From Armatimonadetes bacterium UBA5352 (GTDB lineage: Bacteria; Armatimonadota; Zipacnadia; Zipacnadales; UBA5352), in assembly GCA_002411015.1 (NCBI GenBank), contig DHPY01000054.1:39572-57769 (forward strand): 18,198 bases of DNA, read 5' to 3'. Positions 1 through 7,233 of the stretch are shown here, one piece after another. The position numbers and the translations under genes were made by a program. How positions within the stretch are numbered: position 1 is the stretch's first letter; the number at the start of each line of letters is the position of its first letter. The notes under the pieces were generated by a model. The model had not been told where the DNA came from and searched no databases. It was given only the letters and a program-made list of their open reading frames with translations.

Positions 1-65
1 AGGAGGGGCGAGCTTCCCTGCTCGCCCGGCACGTCGAGGAGGGGCGAGCTTCCCTGCTCGCCCGG
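1..65. repeat. Two tandem copies of a 29-bp hairpin-forming repeat
   Basis: Two identical 29-bp units (1-29 and 37-65) are separated by 7 bp. Each contains an 8-bp perfect inverted repeat, GGGCGAGC / GCTCGCCC, around a 6-nt loop TTCCCT (arms 6-13/20-27 and 42-49/56-63). They lie just upstream of the first gene, whose ribosome-binding site (GAGG, 74-77) begins 8 bp after the second copy. They may belong to a dispersed intergenic palindromic family or act as a terminator or mRNA-stabilising structure for an upstream transcript. There is no T-tract, so a standard intrinsic terminator is not supported. The array may continue to the left of the window. Confidence 0.8.
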
Positions 66-81
66 GTTCAAGTGAGGCAAC

Positions 82-810
82 ATGTCGCTGACGATCATAC
101 ACACCGCGGACCTGCACGATCGGCTTGAAGGGGCCAGGGCGGATGCACTGGGCTTCCTGCGCGAGCAGATGGACGCGCTGCTGCTCGACAGCGGCGATGC
201 GATCGGGGCCGGCAACGTGCTCGTGCGGCCGAACGAGCCGGTGCTGGAGCAGATGAACCGGGCCGGCTACAGCGCCATGGCCGCCGGCAACCGCGAGTTC
301 TTCTTCCGCAGGCGCGGGATGCAGTTCAAGACGCGGCAGGCCAGGTTCCCGGTGCTCGCGGCGAACATTGTGCGGCTCGGCGAGGGGACGGCGCAGCTTC
401 AGCGCTGGACGGTGCTCGAGCATGGGGGCGAGCGGGTCGGCCTGTTCGGCCTGACGCCGACGATGATCCAGTCGGGCCACCCGTTCGAACGGTTGTCCGA
501 CCTGCGGTTCATCGAGTGGACAGCGGCGGCGCGCGAGGCGACCGAGGACCTGCGCGGGCAGGTGGACTGGCTGATCGTCCTCAGCCACCGCGGCGTCGAA
601 GACGATCACATGCTCGTGAGGCTATGCCCGGAGGTAGACATCATCCTCGGTGGGCACAGCCACGAGGAGCAGTTTGCGGAGCTCGGTCCGCGGCCGACGC
701 TGCTCTCGCACGCGGGTGCGCACGGCCAGCGCGCGGCGGTCATCAAGGCCTCGCGCGAGGCAGACGGCCGCAACCGCTTCGAGAGCACATTGATGGAGGT
801 CGGCTCATGA
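82..810 (+). CDS. Metallophosphatase, 5'-nucleotidase/UshA N-terminal domain type
   Basis: A 242-residue single-domain calcineurin-like phosphoesterase. The dinuclear-metal motifs appear in order: D10-x-H12, G38-D39, G69-N70-R71-E72, S168-H169 and G190-G-H192-S-H194. This is the pattern of the catalytic half of UshA/5'-nucleotidase enzymes, which hydrolyse nucleotides or other phosphoesters. The C-terminal substrate-binding domain of UshA is absent, and no signal peptide is seen, so a cytoplasmic enzyme is likely. The usual GNHE/GNHD motif reads GNRE: the metal-ligand Asn is kept, but the His that normally assists catalysis is Arg. The ATG follows GAGG at 74-77. The stop overlaps the next start (ATGA, 807-810), so this gene is translationally coupled to coaX. 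Family assignment is firm; the substrate is unknown. Confidence 0.85.
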   Translation: MSLTIIHTADLHDRLEGARADALGFLREQMDALLLDSGDAIGAGNVLVRPNEPVLEQMNRAGYSAMAAGNREFFFRRRGMQFKTRQARFPVLAANIVRLGEGTAQLQRWTVLEHGGERVGLFGLTPTMIQSGHPFERLSDLRFIEWTAAAREATEDLRGQVDWLIVLSHRGVEDDHMLVRLCPEVDIILGGHSHEEQFAELGPRPTLLSHAGAHGQRAAVIKASREADGRNRFESTLMEVGS

Positions 811-1607
811 CCGGATGGCGGCTCTACGCGGATGCCGGCAACACCGCGCTGAAGTGGGCGGCGCGCGCGGGCGGCTGCTGGGTCGCGGAGGGCCGGATGG
901 AGATCGCGGTGTCGGTGGTGGCGTGGCGTGAGGTCGGCGCGGTGCTGGAGATGGCGGGGCTCGACGCGGATGAGTGCGAGGGCGTGGCGTTGGTGTGCAG
1001 CCGGCCATCGGAGGCCGAGGCGGCCGAGCACGCGCTGACGGCCGCGACGGGCGTGCCGGTGCGGCTGATGGGGCGCGATCTGCACTCGCGGTTGCGCGTG
1101 GCCTACGAAGACCCGACGGAGCTTGGGCAGGACCGGCTGGCGGCCGTGGAGGGGGCGGCGATGCTCGTCGGCGCGCCGGCGATCGTGCTGATGCTCGGGA
1201 CCTGCATCACGGCGCAGGCGCTGGACGCCGAGCGGAGGCTGATCGGAGGCGCGATCGCTCCCGGCCTGGAGGCGCAGGCGGCGGGGGTGATCGCCGAGGT
1301 GCCGCATCTGCGCGAGCCGCTCCTGGAGGCGCTGGCCCTGCTGCGGGCCGGGGAGATGCCGCCGGAGATCGGGCGGACGACGGTGGGCAACCTGGCGCTG
1401 GGGCTCGCGGCATCGCTGCACGGGACGGTGCAGGCGCTGATCGAGCCGATGCGCAGTGCGGTGGGCGACGCGCCGGCGATCGCGAGCGGCGGCGATGCGG
1501 AGCTTGCGGCAGCCTTGCAGCGCTGGTGGCCGGGCGGCGCCGGAGTGCGCTTCGACCGCGTGGAGCCGCTGCTGGTCCTGGAGGGGCTGAGGTCGGTTGA
1601 CTGGTGA
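807..1607 (+). CDS. coaX: Divergent type III pantothenate kinase (CoaX-like)
   Basis: A 266-residue ASKHA-fold protein of normal CoaX length. The family catalyses the first step of coenzyme A synthesis, phosphorylation of pantothenate. Visible signatures are the N-terminal phosphate loop D9-x-G-N-T, the G-x-D109-R motif, the second loop G131-T132-C-I-T, then G-G-x-I-x-P-G (147-153) and a late S-G-G. The residue two before G131-T132, an Asp in canonical CoaX (D-x-G-T), is Met129, and the Asp five after T132 in the usual GTAxTxD run is Gln137. Activity is therefore uncertain. The ATG at 807 is preceded by GGAGG at 795-799 and overlaps the upstream stop; in-frame codons further upstream lie inside the phosphatase gene and are rejected. 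The stop codon lies in a palindromic repeat. The coaX-dus-lysS order recurs in bacteria and supports the name. Confidence 0.8.
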   Translation: MTGWRLYADAGNTALKWAARAGGCWVAEGRMEIAVSVVAWREVGAVLEMAGLDADECEGVALVCSRPSEAEAAEHALTAATGVPVRLMGRDLHSRLRVAYEDPTELGQDRLAAVEGAAMLVGAPAIVLMLGTCITAQALDAERRLIGGAIAPGLEAQAAGVIAEVPHLREPLLEALALLRAGEMPPEIGRTTVGNLALGLAASLHGTVQALIEPMRSAVGDAPAIASGGDAELAAALQRWWPGGAGVRFDRVEPLLVLEGLRSVDW

Positions 1608-1656
1608 CAGGCGGGGACGCCTGTCCCACGAGCCGACGGGCGAGGATGCCTGTCCT
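1605..1656. repeat. Palindromic intergenic repeat between coaX and dus, with a degenerate second unit
   Basis: TGACAGGCG (1605-1613), loop GGGA, then CGCCTGTC (1618-1625) form an 8-bp perfect stem. A second, degenerate half-unit, GGCGAGGATGCCTGTCC, follows at 1640-1656. Related copies occur at 10475-10495 and 11919-11940, so this is a dispersed element. The coaX stop TGA (1605-1607) is the first three bases of the repeat, and the repeat fills nearly the whole gap before the preferred dus start at 1663. Confidence 0.8.
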
Positions 1657-1662
1657 GCGCAC

Positions 1663-2655
1663 GTGGCGATCGGCGGCGTGACGGTCGATCCGCCGCTGGT
1701 GCTCGGGCCGATGGCGGGAAGCACGAACCGGACCTTCCGGCTGCTCTGTCGGCGTGGCGGAGCCGGGCTGGTCTGCAGCGAGATGGTGTCGGTGAACGCC
1801 ATCATGCAGGGGAGCGAGCGGACGCACATGATGCTCGAGACCTCCGAGGGCGAGCATCCGGTCTCGATTCAGCTCTTCGGGGCGGAGCCGGAGATCATGC
1901 GCGATGCGGTGCCGGTTGCGGTCGCCGCGGGCGCGGACATCATTGACATTAACATGGGCTGCTGCGTCCCGAAGGTGCGGCGTGGCGGGGCGGGCGTGGC
2001 GCTGATGGCCGACCCGAAAGCTGCGGAGGCGCTGACGGTGGCCGCCATCGAGGCTTCGGCGGTGCCGGTGACGGTGAAGATCCGCGCGGGGCTGACCGCG
2101 GATGACGGCGGCTACGTGGAGTTCGCCCGGCGGATGCAGGGAGCGGGGGCAGCGGCCGTGACGATGCACTGGCGGACGGCGGCGCAGGGCTTCCGCGGCA
2201 CGCCGGGCTGGGAGCGGATCGCGCGGGTGGTGGAGGCGCTGGAGGTGCCGGTGATCGGCAGCGGCGACGTCCGGCAGCCGGAGGACGCGCCGCGGATGAT
2301 GCGCGAGACCGGCTGCGCGGCCGTGATGATCGCGCGGGGTGCATGGGGCCGTCCGTGGCTCTTCGCACAGGCCGCGGCTGCGCTGCGCGGGGAGGACGCC
2401 GGAGCGGAGGCTGCTCTCATGGAGCCCTTTGGGGTGGCGCTGCTGCATGCGCAGATGCTGGCGCTGGACGACGGGGAGCGGCTGGCGGTGCACCAGATGC
2501 GGCAGCAGATGCATCACTACATGAAGGGGCTGCCGAACGCCGGGCTGTTCCGGCGGCAGATCAACTCGGTGGACAGTCTGCAGGAACTATGCGACCTGAC
2601 GCTTGCGTACGCCGCCAAAGTGCGTATCGTGCTGCCAAGTGAGGGATCTCCATGA
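1663..2655 (+). CDS. dus: tRNA-dihydrouridine synthase, DusB-like
   Basis: A 330-residue FMN-dependent TIM-barrel enzyme that reduces uridine to dihydrouridine in tRNA. Visible motifs are the FMN-binding start L-G-P-M-A-G (14-19), S-E-M-V-S, the Q-L-F-G strand, I-D-I-N-M-G-C with the catalytic Cys100, V-P-K-V, V-T-V-K139-I-R, M-H169-W-R-T, I-G-S-G-D and A-R-G-A-W-G-R-P-W near the end of the barrel. Cys100 is followed by Cys101 where most family members have Pro. The GTG at 1663 gives the usual family length. An in-frame TTG at 1597 would add 22 residues encoded by the palindromic repeat, and is unlikely. GAGG at 1642-1645 is too far from the GTG to be a strong ribosome-binding site, so the start is not certain. 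The stop overlaps the next ATG (2652-2655). Confidence 0.9.
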   Translation: MAIGGVTVDPPLVLGPMAGSTNRTFRLLCRRGGAGLVCSEMVSVNAIMQGSERTHMMLETSEGEHPVSIQLFGAEPEIMRDAVPVAVAAGADIIDINMGCCVPKVRRGGAGVALMADPKAAEALTVAAIEASAVPVTVKIRAGLTADDGGYVEFARRMQGAGAAAVTMHWRTAAQGFRGTPGWERIARVVEALEVPVIGSGDVRQPEDAPRMMRETGCAAVMIARGAWGRPWLFAQAAAALRGEDAGAEAALMEPFGVALLHAQMLALDDGERLAVHQMRQQMHHYMKGLPNAGLFRRQINSVDSLQELCDLTLAYAAKVRIVLPSEGSP

Positions 2656-3581
2656 AGCATGTGCTGAGTGTGAGCCTTGGATCATCCGTTCGCGACGGCT
2701 CGCACGAGGTGGAGATGCTGGGTGAGCGGATCCTGCTGGAGCGCCGCGGGACCGATGGGTCGCTGAAGCGCTTTGGGGAGATGCTGGTGGGGAACGATGG
2801 CAAGGTCAACTGCCTGACGATCGGCGGGACCAACCTCGGGCTCTACTGCGCGGGTCGCTACTACCCGTTCCGCGAGATCAGCAGGCTCGCCGACGCGGTG
2901 AACACCACTCCGGTGGTGGATGGCTCCGGCGTCAAGGGCACGCTGGAGCGGCGCACCATCGGCTGGCTGCAGGAGCGCGGGATCGTGGACTTCCGCAGCG
3001 CGAAGGTGCTGTTGACCTGCGGGATCGACCGCTTCGGCCTCGCGGAAACGCTCGATGAGATGGGCGCGCACGTCTACTACGGCGACACCATGTTCATCCT
3101 GGGGCTACCGTGGGCGCTGCCGACACTGCATTCGCTGCAGCTCGTGGGGAAGACGCTGCTGCCCATCGTGACGCGCCTGCCCTTCAAGTGGGTCTACCCG
3201 ACCGGCGGCAAGCAGGACGCGATCGTGCCGAAGTACCAGCGCTACTACGAATGGGCGGATGTGATCGCGGGCGACTTCCACTACATCCGCCGGCACATGC
3301 CCGATGACCTCGGCGGGAAGGTCATCCTGACGAACACAACCACGGATGATGACGTGGCGCAGTTGCGCCGGCGGGGAGTGCGGCTGCTCATCACCAGCAC
3401 ACCGGTCATCGGTGACCGGACCTTCGCGACGAATGTCCTGCAGGGCGCCTTCGTCTGCCTGCTTGGCAGGAACCCCGAGGACATCCGGCCGGAGGATTAC
3501 CTTCGCGTCGCGGATGAGATAGGCTGGCAGCCGACCGTGCGTAGTCTTGACGAGAGCGCCGAAGGGGAGCCGAGCGAGTGA
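2652..3581 (+). CDS. Conserved protein of unknown function, partner of the acyl-ACP reductase homologue
   Basis: A 309-residue soluble protein. It resembles a family often found beside COG5322-type dehydrogenases and, to my recollection, labelled 'quinate 5-dehydrogenase' in databases; I know of no experiment behind that label. Notable conserved-looking stretches are S-L-G-S-S near the N-terminus, P87-V-V-D-G-S-G-V-K, L121-T-C-G-I-D-R-F-G, Y-Y-G-D and T-G-G-K-Q around residue 185. No classical GxGxxG dinucleotide loop, signal peptide or clear membrane segment is visible. The ATG overlaps the dus stop and follows GAGGGA at 2641-2646. The stop overlaps the GTG of the next gene, so the two are translationally coupled and probably act together. 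The CDS is certain; its function is not. Confidence 0.75.
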   Translation: MKHVLSVSLGSSVRDGSHEVEMLGERILLERRGTDGSLKRFGEMLVGNDGKVNCLTIGGTNLGLYCAGRYYPFREISRLADAVNTTPVVDGSGVKGTLERRTIGWLQERGIVDFRSAKVLLTCGIDRFGLAETLDEMGAHVYYGDTMFILGLPWALPTLHSLQLVGKTLLPIVTRLPFKWVYPTGGKQDAIVPKYQRYYEWADVIAGDFHYIRRHMPDDLGGKVILTNTTTDDDVAQLRRRGVRLLITSTPVIGDRTFATNVLQGAFVCLLGRNPEDIRPEDYLRVADEIGWQPTVRSLDESAEGEPSE

Positions 3582-4699
3582 CACGATTCGCGTTCATTCT
3601 CCACCCGATCACGGCCGCCGACGTGGCCCGCAAGTTCAGCTTCGCACGGGGGCTGCCCGACAGCGTCGTCGAAGCGATCATCGCCCACATCCCGGCGCGC
3701 GAGATCAGCAAGATCACCGGTGTGCAGTCGCCGACAGGAGCCGAGGCCGAGGGCTGGTTCGTCGGCTGTACGCTGACCACGCGCCAGTTCGTGAACGGGA
3801 ACCAGCGCAGGGCGCTGAGAAAGGTCATCGAGTCGGCGCGGCTGGCGCAGGGGATGGGAGCTGAGCTCGTCGGCCTCGGCGCCTTCACGGCGGTCGTCGG
3901 TGACGGTGGCCGCGAGGTCGCTGAGGCTCTTGAGATCGGCGTGACCACCGGGAACAGCTACACCGTCGCGACGGCGGTTGAGGGCGCGCTCAAGGGCGCG
4001 GAGGTGATGGGGATCGAGCCCGCGGAGGCGACGGTCGCCATCCTCGGCGCCACCGGATCAATCGGCCGCATCTGCGCGCACCTTCTCGCCGACAGCGTCG
4101 AGCGGATCGTGCTCATCGGTCGGCGCAGCGACGGGCTCGACGAGGTCGCGCGGGAGCTGGCGGACGGCTCTGCGAAGATCGAGATCTCCCTCAGCCCGGA
4201 CGAGTCGCTGCCGCAGGCGCAGATCGTGATCACCGTGACGAGCGCAATCGACGCGGTGATTGAGCCTGAGATGCTCCGCCCGGGCGCGGTGGTCTGCGAT
4301 GTCGCGCGGCCGAGAGACGTCTCCGTGCGCGTTGCGAGGGAGCGCGATGATGTGCTGGTCATCGAGGGCGGCGCAGTGGTGGTCCCGGGCGAGAACCTGA
4401 ACTTCAACTTCAACTTCGGATTCCCCGAGCGCACGGCCTACGCGTGCATGGCCGAGACGATGATCCTTGCGCTGGAGGGGCGCACAGGCGACTACTCGCT
4501 CGGGAAGCGCCTGAACCTCGACCAGGTGCGGGAGATGGCGACGCTGGCGGACAAGCATGGCTTCCGCCTCGCGGGCTTCCGCAGCTTCGAACGGACTGTG
4601 ACTGACGAGACGATCGAGAGAATCCGGGCGCGCGCGATCGAGCATGGGGCATCGCTTGGCGACCCGCGGCCGATAGACGGAAGGGTGCAGACGGGATGA
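3578..4699 (+). CDS. Long-chain acyl-ACP reductase (AAR)-like dehydrogenase, COG5322 type
   Basis: A 373-residue Rossmann-fold dehydrogenase. By remembered alignment its closest functional match is cyanobacterial acyl-ACP reductase, which reduces acyl-ACP to fatty aldehyde using NADPH. Shared landmarks are L-G-A-F-T (100-104), T-T-G-N-S-Y-T (123-129), A-T-V-A-I-L-G157-A-T-G-S-I-G163 (dinucleotide loop), E-G-G-A-V-V, and P-E-R-x-x-Y-A-C290-M-A-E-T-M. Cys290 lines up with the cyanobacterial Cys that forms the acyl-thioester. A second Cys, C64, also aligns. Database labels such as shikimate or amino-acid dehydrogenase are possible, but the shikimate-dehydrogenase substrate motif is not seen. The GTG start overlaps the preceding stop, follows GGGGAG at 3564-3569, and is the only start giving the full N-terminal domain. 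The stop overlaps lysS (4696-4699). The actual substrate is an inference. Confidence 0.75.
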   Translation: MTRFAFILHPITAADVARKFSFARGLPDSVVEAIIAHIPAREISKITGVQSPTGAEAEGWFVGCTLTTRQFVNGNQRRALRKVIESARLAQGMGAELVGLGAFTAVVGDGGREVAEALEIGVTTGNSYTVATAVEGALKGAEVMGIEPAEATVAILGATGSIGRICAHLLADSVERIVLIGRRSDGLDEVARELADGSAKIEISLSPDESLPQAQIVITVTSAIDAVIEPEMLRPGAVVCDVARPRDVSVRVARERDDVLVIEGGAVVVPGENLNFNFNFGFPERTAYACMAETMILALEGRTGDYSLGKRLNLDQVREMATLADKHGFRLAGFRSFERTVTDETIERIRARAIEHGASLGDPRPIDGRVQTG

Positions 4700-6186
4700 G
4701 CGACCAGACGGATCAGCGGGCGGTCAGACTGGCGAAACTCCAGACGATGCGCGAGGGCGGGGAGGATCCGTTCGCGCGCACCAGTTACGACCGCACGCAC
4801 TGTGCGCTGGAGCTGAGCGAGCGGTTTGACGAGCTGGAGGGGCAGGAGGTCGCGCTCGCCGGGCGCATCACTGCGCTGCGTGAGCACGGGAAGTCGGCCT
4901 TCGCGGACCTCGCCGACGCATCGGGCCATGTGCAGCTCTTCATGCGGCAGAACAACCTCGGCGAGGAGCAGATGGCGGCCTTCGGGGCGCTGGACCTCGG
5001 GGACATCGTCGGCGTGCAGGGGACGCTCATGCGCACCCGGACCGGCGAGATCAGCGTGGAGGGCGCGGAGTTCGTGCTGCTCGCGAAGGCGCTGCGGCCG
5101 CTGCCGGAGAAGTTCCACGGCCTGAGGGACCCCGAACTCCGCTACCGCCAGCGCTACGTGGACCTGATCGTGAACCCGGAGGCCCGGGAGATGCTGGCGG
5201 CGCACGCGCGGATGGTCGCGAGCATGCGCCGGACGCTCGAATCGCGCGGCTTCATGGAGTTCCAGACGCCGATCCTGCAGCCGATGTACGGCGGGGCGAA
5301 CGCGCGGCCGTTCACCACGCATCACAACGCGCTGGACATGACGCTCTACATGCGGATCGCGCCGGAGCTGTATCTGAAGCGGCTGCTCGTCGGCGGCTTC
5401 GAGCGCGTCTACGAGCTTGGCCAGTGCTTCCGCAACGAGGGCGTGGATGCGCGGCACAACCCGGAGTTCCTGCTGCTGGAGGCCTACCAGGCCTACGGTG
5501 ACTGGGAGGACATGATGGAGCTCATGGAAGCCATCGTGTTCGAGGCGGCGCAGGAGGTGCGGGGCGGGCCCATACTCAGCTACCGCGGACATGAGATCGA
5601 CGTGACGCCGCCTTTCCGGCGGGTGAAGCTGCTGGAGGCAGTGCGCGAGGCGACGGGGGTGGACTTCTCAGCGCTCGCGACCGATGAAGAGGCGCGGGAG
5701 GCCTGCTCGGAGCTTGACCTCGGCAATACCGAGGCCGACTCGTGGGGAGCGCTGCTGGAGAAGTGCTTCGACAGCTACGTGCAGCCGGGGCTGATCCAGC
5801 CGACCTTCGTGACTGAGTATCCCACGCGGATCTCGCCGCTGGCGAAGGCGATGCCGGGTTGCCCGGAAATCACCTTCCGCTTCGAGATGTTCATCGGCAC
5901 TGAGGAGTGCGGGAATGCGTTCAGTGAGTTGAACGATCCGCTCGATCAGCGGGCGCGGTTCGAGCAGCAGGCAGTTGCGAAGGCTGCCGGTGATGAGGAG
6001 GCGCATCCGCTGGACGAGGACTTCATCGCGGCGCTGGAGCACGGGATGCCTCCGGCGGGCGGGATGGGGATGGGCGTCGGGCGGCTGGCGATGCTGCTGC
6101 TGGATGCGACGAACTTCCGCGAGGTGCTGGCGTTCCCGCTGCTGAAGCCGCGGGAGGAACAGGCGGGCCCCGTCGACGATAGCTGA
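4696..6186 (+). CDS. lysS: Lysyl-tRNA synthetase, class II
   Basis: A 496-residue class II aminoacyl-tRNA synthetase that charges tRNA-Lys. An N-terminal OB-fold anticodon-binding domain (about 50-130) is followed by the catalytic domain. Motif 1 lies around 183-200 (E-F-Q-T-P-I-L-Q). Lysine-pocket residues appear in G-G-A-N-A-R-P-F-T-T-H-H-N (199-211). Motif 2 is F-R-N-E-G (245-249) with R-H-N-P-E-F, and motif 3 is G-M-G-M-G-V-G-R-L (456-464). N-A-F-S-E-L-N-D (407-414) is typical of LysRS. In motif 3 the residue before the invariant Arg463 is Gly rather than the usual Asp. The ATG overlaps the upstream stop and follows GGAAGGG at 4679-4685. It ends the operon: 80 bp without an obvious promoter separate it from the next gene. 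Confidence 0.95.
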   Translation: MSDQTDQRAVRLAKLQTMREGGEDPFARTSYDRTHCALELSERFDELEGQEVALAGRITALREHGKSAFADLADASGHVQLFMRQNNLGEEQMAAFGALDLGDIVGVQGTLMRTRTGEISVEGAEFVLLAKALRPLPEKFHGLRDPELRYRQRYVDLIVNPEAREMLAAHARMVASMRRTLESRGFMEFQTPILQPMYGGANARPFTTHHNALDMTLYMRIAPELYLKRLLVGGFERVYELGQCFRNEGVDARHNPEFLLLEAYQAYGDWEDMMELMEAIVFEAAQEVRGGPILSYRGHEIDVTPPFRRVKLLEAVREATGVDFSALATDEEAREACSELDLGNTEADSWGALLEKCFDSYVQPGLIQPTFVTEYPTRISPLAKAMPGCPEITFRFEMFIGTEECGNAFSELNDPLDQRARFEQQAVAKAAGDEEAHPLDEDFIAALEHGMPPAGGMGMGVGRLAMLLLDATNFREVLAFPLLKPREEQAGPVDDS

Positions 6187-6266
6187 CGCATACGCACAGC
6201 GCCCCTCCGTACGCCCGAGGGACGCGCCAGTGCGCTCACAGCCGACCGATAGCCGGGAAGGGGACC

Positions 6267-7157
6267 ATGCGCAGCGCGGGGGCCCTGTTACGCGGCATGA
6301 GGCCGTGGCAGTACACGAAGAACCTGCTCGTCTTCGCGGCGCTGATCTTTGCGCAGAAGATGAGCGATCCCATGGCGGTGATGCTGACCGTAATCGCCTT
6401 CGTGTGCTTCTGCATGGTCTCCAGCGCGGTCTACCTCATCAACGATGTGCGTGACTGTGAGGAGGATCGCCTGCACCCTGAGAAGTGCCGGCGGCCGATC
6501 GCCTCGGGGGAGCTTCCGGTTCAGACTGCGCTCATCGCGGCGGTCGTGCTGGCGCTGGTCGGCATCGCTGGTTCGTTCGCGGTGAACGCCGCGCTGGGCG
6601 CCGTGACGCTGAGCTACTTCGTGCTGCAGATGGCCTATCAGGCTGCGCTCAAGCGCATGGTGCTGCTGGATGTCTTCGCCATCGCGGGCGGCTTCGTGCT
6701 GCGTGCGGTCGCGGGCGCGGAGGCCATCCAGGTCGTGATCTCCCCGTGGCTGCTGATCTGCACGCTGCTGCTCGCGCTCTTCCTCGGCCTCGCGAAGCGT
6801 CGGGGGGAGCTGTCCGCGCTCCCGCAGGGCTCGATCGGCCATCGCGAGACACTCGACCGCTACTCGATCGGGATGCTCGATCACCTCATCTCCGCGATGG
6901 TGGCCTCCACGATCATGGCCTACTGCCTCTACACAATCTCCGACCGCACCGTGGCCGAACTGGGCAGCACGCGGCTGATGTACACGATCCCCTTCGTCAT
7001 CTACGGCCTCTTCCGCTACGTCTACCTGATCCACCGCCACGGCCACGGTGGGGCACCCGATCGAACGCTTCTGCGCGACCGGCCACTGCTGCTGACCGTG
7101 GTCCTCTATGCGTTGACCGCCGCAGCGATCATCTACCTGGCGCCAGACCGTGGCTGA
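6267..7157 (+). CDS. UbiA-family prenyltransferase, decaprenyl-phosphate phosphoribosyltransferase-like
   Basis: A 296-residue polytopic membrane protein of the UbiA superfamily. The first Asp-rich motif is N59-D-x2-D63-x3-D67-R-L-H-P, followed by K73-x-R-R-P-I-A-S-G (73-81). The second region has L-K-R-x-x-x-L-D135 and G-F-V-L-R-A-V-A-G (142-150), then L-A-K-R-R and a C-terminal Y-L-I-H-R-x-G-x-G-G. This matches the branch typified by mycobacterial Rv3806c, which joins phosphoribosyl pyrophosphate to polyprenyl phosphate as the first step of decaprenylphosphoryl-arabinose synthesis. No DprE1/DprE2 epimerase genes are seen nearby, so the final product here is unknown. The ATG follows GGGAAG at 6255-6260. 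A later in-frame ATG at 6297 is possible, but would shorten the N-terminus. Confidence 0.85.
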   Translation: MRSAGALLRGMRPWQYTKNLLVFAALIFAQKMSDPMAVMLTVIAFVCFCMVSSAVYLINDVRDCEEDRLHPEKCRRPIASGELPVQTALIAAVVLALVGIAGSFAVNAALGAVTLSYFVLQMAYQAALKRMVLLDVFAIAGGFVLRAVAGAEAIQVVISPWLLICTLLLALFLGLAKRRGELSALPQGSIGHRETLDRYSIGMLDHLISAMVASTIMAYCLYTISDRTVAELGSTRLMYTIPFVIYGLFRYVYLIHRHGHGGAPDRTLLRDRPLLLTVVLYALTAAAIIYLAPDRG

Positions 7158-7171
7158 AGATAGCGTTGGCG

Positions 7172-7201
7172 TTGTGTCCTCAGGCACCCGAAGCGTATAC
7201 T
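7172..7201 (+). promoter_or_regulatory. Predicted sigma70-type promoter of the cyclase-FecR operon
   Basis: TTGTGT (-35, 7172-7177), an 18-bp spacer and TATACT (-10, 7196-7201). Transcription would begin near 7208, leaving a leader of about 26 nt before the TTG start at 7234. The element starts just after the stop of the preceding prenyltransferase gene. Confidence 0.6.
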
Positions 7202-7233
7202 GAGACAAACGTCCATCAGGCGGGTGGATCGCG

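Noticed and set aside
1..65. CRISPR-like repeats
   Set aside because: Only two copies with a 7-bp spacer, no cas genes, and each unit is itself a hairpin.
1597..1662. Upstream TTG start for dus
   Set aside because: The extra 22 residues are encoded by the palindromic repeat and extend beyond the normal DusB N-terminus.
606..1829. 407-residue minus-strand open frame opposite coaX and dus
   Set aside because: Arg/Pro/His-rich shadow of well-supported plus-strand genes, with no motifs.
3578..4699. Calling the gene aroE (shikimate dehydrogenase)
   Set aside because: The N-terminal shikimate-binding motif is absent, and the whole length matches the acyl-ACP reductase pattern better.
4492..5592. 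366-residue minus-strand open frame opposite lysS
   Set aside because: Antisense shadow of lysS, with no recognisable domain and no supported start.
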